7,461 nt of DNA from assembly GCA_003641415.1 (NCBI GenBank), contig QNAG01000129.1, forward strand, positions 1 to 7,461. Reading direction: 5' to 3'. Every line of letters begins with the position of its first letter. Within the stretch, counting starts at the first letter, position 1. Shown piece by piece: positions 5,655 through 7,461 of the stretch. The notes below the pieces were generated by a model. It saw nothing but the letters and a program-made list of their open reading frames with translations, was not told the DNA's origin and did no database searches. Source of the DNA: Candidatus Zixiibacteriota bacterium. GTDB taxonomy: Bacteria; Zixibacteria; MSB-5A5; GN15; FEB-12. A program made the translations under genes and the position numbers.

Positions 5655-7461
5655 TTATGGATTGTCTGGGGCAGGGCCTCCCTCAAATAAATATGCTACA
5701 AGAAATGTCAGATCTCCCACATTGATAGATAGATCATTGGTGGCATCACCAGCTTGGATGGAAACGGGAGGTGGCCCACTCATGAAAAGAAATGAAACCA
5801 GGTATGTGATATCGGCTACGTTTATATCTAAACTATAATCAGGGTCTCCACGAAGTACGTTAATCATAGAAATAGTGGCTGGAATAAACCGTTGCGGTTC
5901 GTATTCCAAATAGGGAGAAGAAAGAGCTATATGGTAACTTTCGTTAGTTGAGTCGACATAATCGGCCTCTCCGCCGAGTGAATAAGAGTCAGTCGAGAAG
6001 TAGATTTTCATTATTTCACCAGAACCAACAGGAAGATAAGGCATGGAACCATCTGGATCAGCCTGTAAATCCACAGTGTATTTTTTTGTCCAGGGGTCTG
6101 AGGAAATTAAATTGATTCCATTGAAGTCCATCGTCCTCTCACCGAGTGTGATGGAATCCATATCCAGAAGTTCATTGCTGCCATAAGTGAACGGAATAAC
6201 AATTTGGCTTAAAGGCTGAGAATTCTTAAGATTGACCGACATCGCTACTGGTTGCCCGGCGAATACTGAATCAGTTTCGAATGTTATCGTATCGGCGAGC
6301 AGAATGATGAACGCTGTTTCATTTCTTGTTATGAAGCCGTACTCAGTGTTAATTGTCAAAGATACATCGTACAATCCAGGATCGCTGTAGTAGTGGGTTG
6401 GATTTTGAATTGAAGATGAGTCTCCATCACCGAAAGACCATGACCAGGTAGGGGTTGAAAGGGTTGATTCATCGGTGAAATTCACAGTCTGAGGAGCTTC
6501 AGCAATACTGACATCAGCAGAAAACTTTGCCCCCCAACCCAGCGCTTCTTCAAGATTTAATACGCCCCAACCGTAGGTATTGTTGGGATCATCAGCGTTA
6601 CTTGCTGCATCCATCAGTGCTTGTCTAATCATAGTTGGTGGAAAGCTTGGACGTGCTTGAATCAACAAACAGGCTGCTCCGGCTACTAGAGGTGTTGATA
6701 GAGAGGTACCGCTGGCGGTTTGGTAATCAACGTCAGAACTGGGAGAAGCACAAAAAGTGTTGGTGCCAAGGGCACAAACCTCCGGTTTAATCCGACCGTC
6801 ATAGGTTGGTCCTCGAGAAGAACTATTGGAAATGGTACCTACTGAGGTGACATTGCCCACACACAGAATGTCGAAAGCATCTGCAGGGGCGGTGATAGTC
6901 CCGCTTCCAGGGCCACTATTGCCAGCAGAGTTACATACCACTATACCAAGTCCGGCAGCGGTGCTGGCAGCAGCGGAAGTAATTGCAGTGAGACCATCCA
7001 TGTCCTCATAGGTATACCAGCCTGAATAACCCAGCGATGATGTAATCACATCAGCGCCTAAAGTATCCACCCACTCAAGAGCGGCGACCCAGTTGTCCTC
7101 TTCTACTTGCGTTTCGCTACGAACATCCTCTGTTTTGCACAAAATGAAATTTGCCCTATAAGCCGGACCGTATATTGAACCATCCTTTAATCCTCCACTT
7201 ACCGACCAAATATAAGTTCCGTGGTTCTGTTGACTGCTCCAATCTTCAGGCTCATTGGCGGTGTTACTGTCACCGAAGACGAAATCCCACTCAGCCAGTA
7301 CTCGTCCCTCAGTATAGTGAGCCGCAAAGGCTTCGTGAGTTTTGCGGAAACCTGTGTCAAGTATAGCAAGAGTAACTCCAGAGCCATCAAAGCCCTGGTT
7401 ATGTGCAAACGGAACAGTGATCTGTTCCAGTTGAGCTTGTGCCCCGCCATAGTCAAGAACA
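5655..7461 (-). CDS. Secreted subtilase (S8 serine protease) with PKD, cohesin-like and dockerin-like C-terminal domains; N-terminus outside the window
   Basis: This is a subtilisin-like protease, presumably exported, that hydrolyses proteins outside the cytoplasm. The frame is open from base 7460 leftwards to TAA at 5657-5655, with 601 visible residues. A TTG at 7142 is internal, since catalytic motifs lie upstream of it, so it is not the start. The catalytic triad is complete: Asp35 in VTLAILDTGF, His80 in QQNHGTYIWSV and Ser253 in ASGTSLSTPLVAGAA. The oxyanion Asn181 is in CNSAGNSGPG. After the protease domain (to about residue 307) comes a PKD domain (about 312-390; WSWSFGDGDSS...NPTHYYSDPGLYDVSLTI). 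A beta-rich region of about 396-531 resembles cohesin-like modules (FAGQPVAMSVNLKNSQ...). The protein ends with two dockerin-like EF-hand repeats. The signal peptide and any prodomain would be past the right edge. The gene is convergent with the pump operon and has no visible partner. Confidence 0.94.
   Translation of the reverse strand, partial: VLDYGGAQAQLEQITVPFAHNQGFDGSGVTLAILDTGFRKTHEAFAAHYTEGRVLAEWDFVFGDSNTANEPEDWSSQQNHGTYIWSVSGGLKDGSIYGPAYRANFILCKTEDVRSETQVEEDNWVAALEWVDTLGADVITSSLGYSGWYTYEDMDGLTAITSAAASTAAGLGIVVCNSAGNSGPGSGTITAPADAFDILCVGNVTSVGTISNSSSRGPTYDGRIKPEVCALGTNTFCASPSSDVDYQTASGTSLSTPLVAGAACLLIQARPSFPPTMIRQALMDAASNADDPNNTYGWGVLNLEEALGWGAKFSADVSIAEAPQTVNFTDESTLSTPTWSWSFGDGDSSSIQNPTHYYSDPGLYDVSLTINTEYGFITRNETAFIILLADTITFETDSVFAGQPVAMSVNLKNSQPLSQIVIPFTYGSNELLDMDSITLGERTMDFNGINLISSDPWTKKYTVDLQADPDGSMPYLPVGSGEIMKIYFSTDSYSLGGEADYVDSTNESYHIALSSPYLEYEPQRFIPATISMINVLRGDPDYSLDINVADITYLVSFLFMSGPPPVSIQAGDATNDLSINVGDLTFLVAYLFEGGPAPDNP
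5667..5849 (-). repeat. Tandem dockerin-like (type I style) repeat pair inside the protease gene
   Basis: Two units of 28 residues each align closely: GDPDYSLDINVADITYLVSF followed by LFMSGPPP (5766-5849), and GDATNDLSINVGDLTFLVAY followed by LFEGGPAP (5667-5750). They are separated by five residues. Each has the 12-residue calcium-loop pattern beginning at the Asp of GD and ending at the Asp of AD or GD. Loop position 5 is Ser in the first and Asp in the second; position 3 is Asp and Thr instead of the common Asn. In cellulosomes such repeats bind cohesins. In non-cellulosomal bacteria their role is less clear, possibly surface attachment or folding. Confidence 0.8.

Noticed and set aside
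7151..7456. Frames on both strands at 7151-7366 (+) and 7199-7456 (-)
   Set aside because: The protease reading frame on the minus strand covers this region with its catalytic Asp and His motifs, so these are shadow frames.

Overview
The window carries one fragment of a DNA repair gene, one tRNA, an RND-type efflux pair, and a large secreted subtilase that runs off the right edge on the opposite strand. The organism looks like a diderm (Gram-negative-type) bacterium. The evidence is an inner-membrane RND permease with its periplasmic adaptor, and a secreted protease ending in a dockerin-like repeat pair of the form GD..-(8 residues)-D[IL]T[YF]LV..LF..GP.P. From general knowledge, that tail style, joined to PKD and cohesin-like domains, is common in Zixibacteria and other FCB-group lineages. 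This placement is an inference from protein style only; no marker gene is present.

Layout. Positions 1-475 (+) hold the 3' part of a 3-methyladenine DNA glycosylase of the AAG/MPG family. Positions 476-701 have no credible gene but contain a promoter-like pair just ahead of a tRNA with a CAU anticodon (702-775, +). Positions 776-1165 are an AT-rich spacer. It has a perfect TTGACA box, a 13-bp palindrome next to it, a doubtful 49-codon ORF (889-1038) and a 14-bp perfect palindrome over that ORF's stop. Positions 1166-5502 (+) form a two-gene operon: an RND adaptor (membrane fusion protein), then a permease of about 1063 residues whose start overlaps the adaptor's stop. Overlapping the permease's end is a well-formed ribosome binding site and ATG opening an 18-residue signal-peptide-like reading frame that stops at once. 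This is where an outer-membrane factor (TolC-like) gene would normally begin, so it may be a remnant of one. Positions 5655-7461 (-) encode a secreted S8 serine protease, open at its N-terminus, with Asp, His, Asn and Ser active-site motifs all visible, followed by PKD, cohesin-like and dockerin-like domains.

How the genes work together. Adaptor and permease should make a proton-driven efflux complex exporting lipophilic compounds or drugs from the inner membrane and periplasm. It would need an outer-membrane channel encoded elsewhere if the local one is indeed lost. The glycosylase, tRNA and protease have no evident functional link to the pump. The protease is convergent with the pump operon.

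I see no CRISPR array, insertion sequence, phage gene or clear new system. The points most worth checking are the truncated reading frame after the permease, the protease architecture, the altered TM10 proton-relay motif of the permease, and the palindrome-rich leader of the pump operon.
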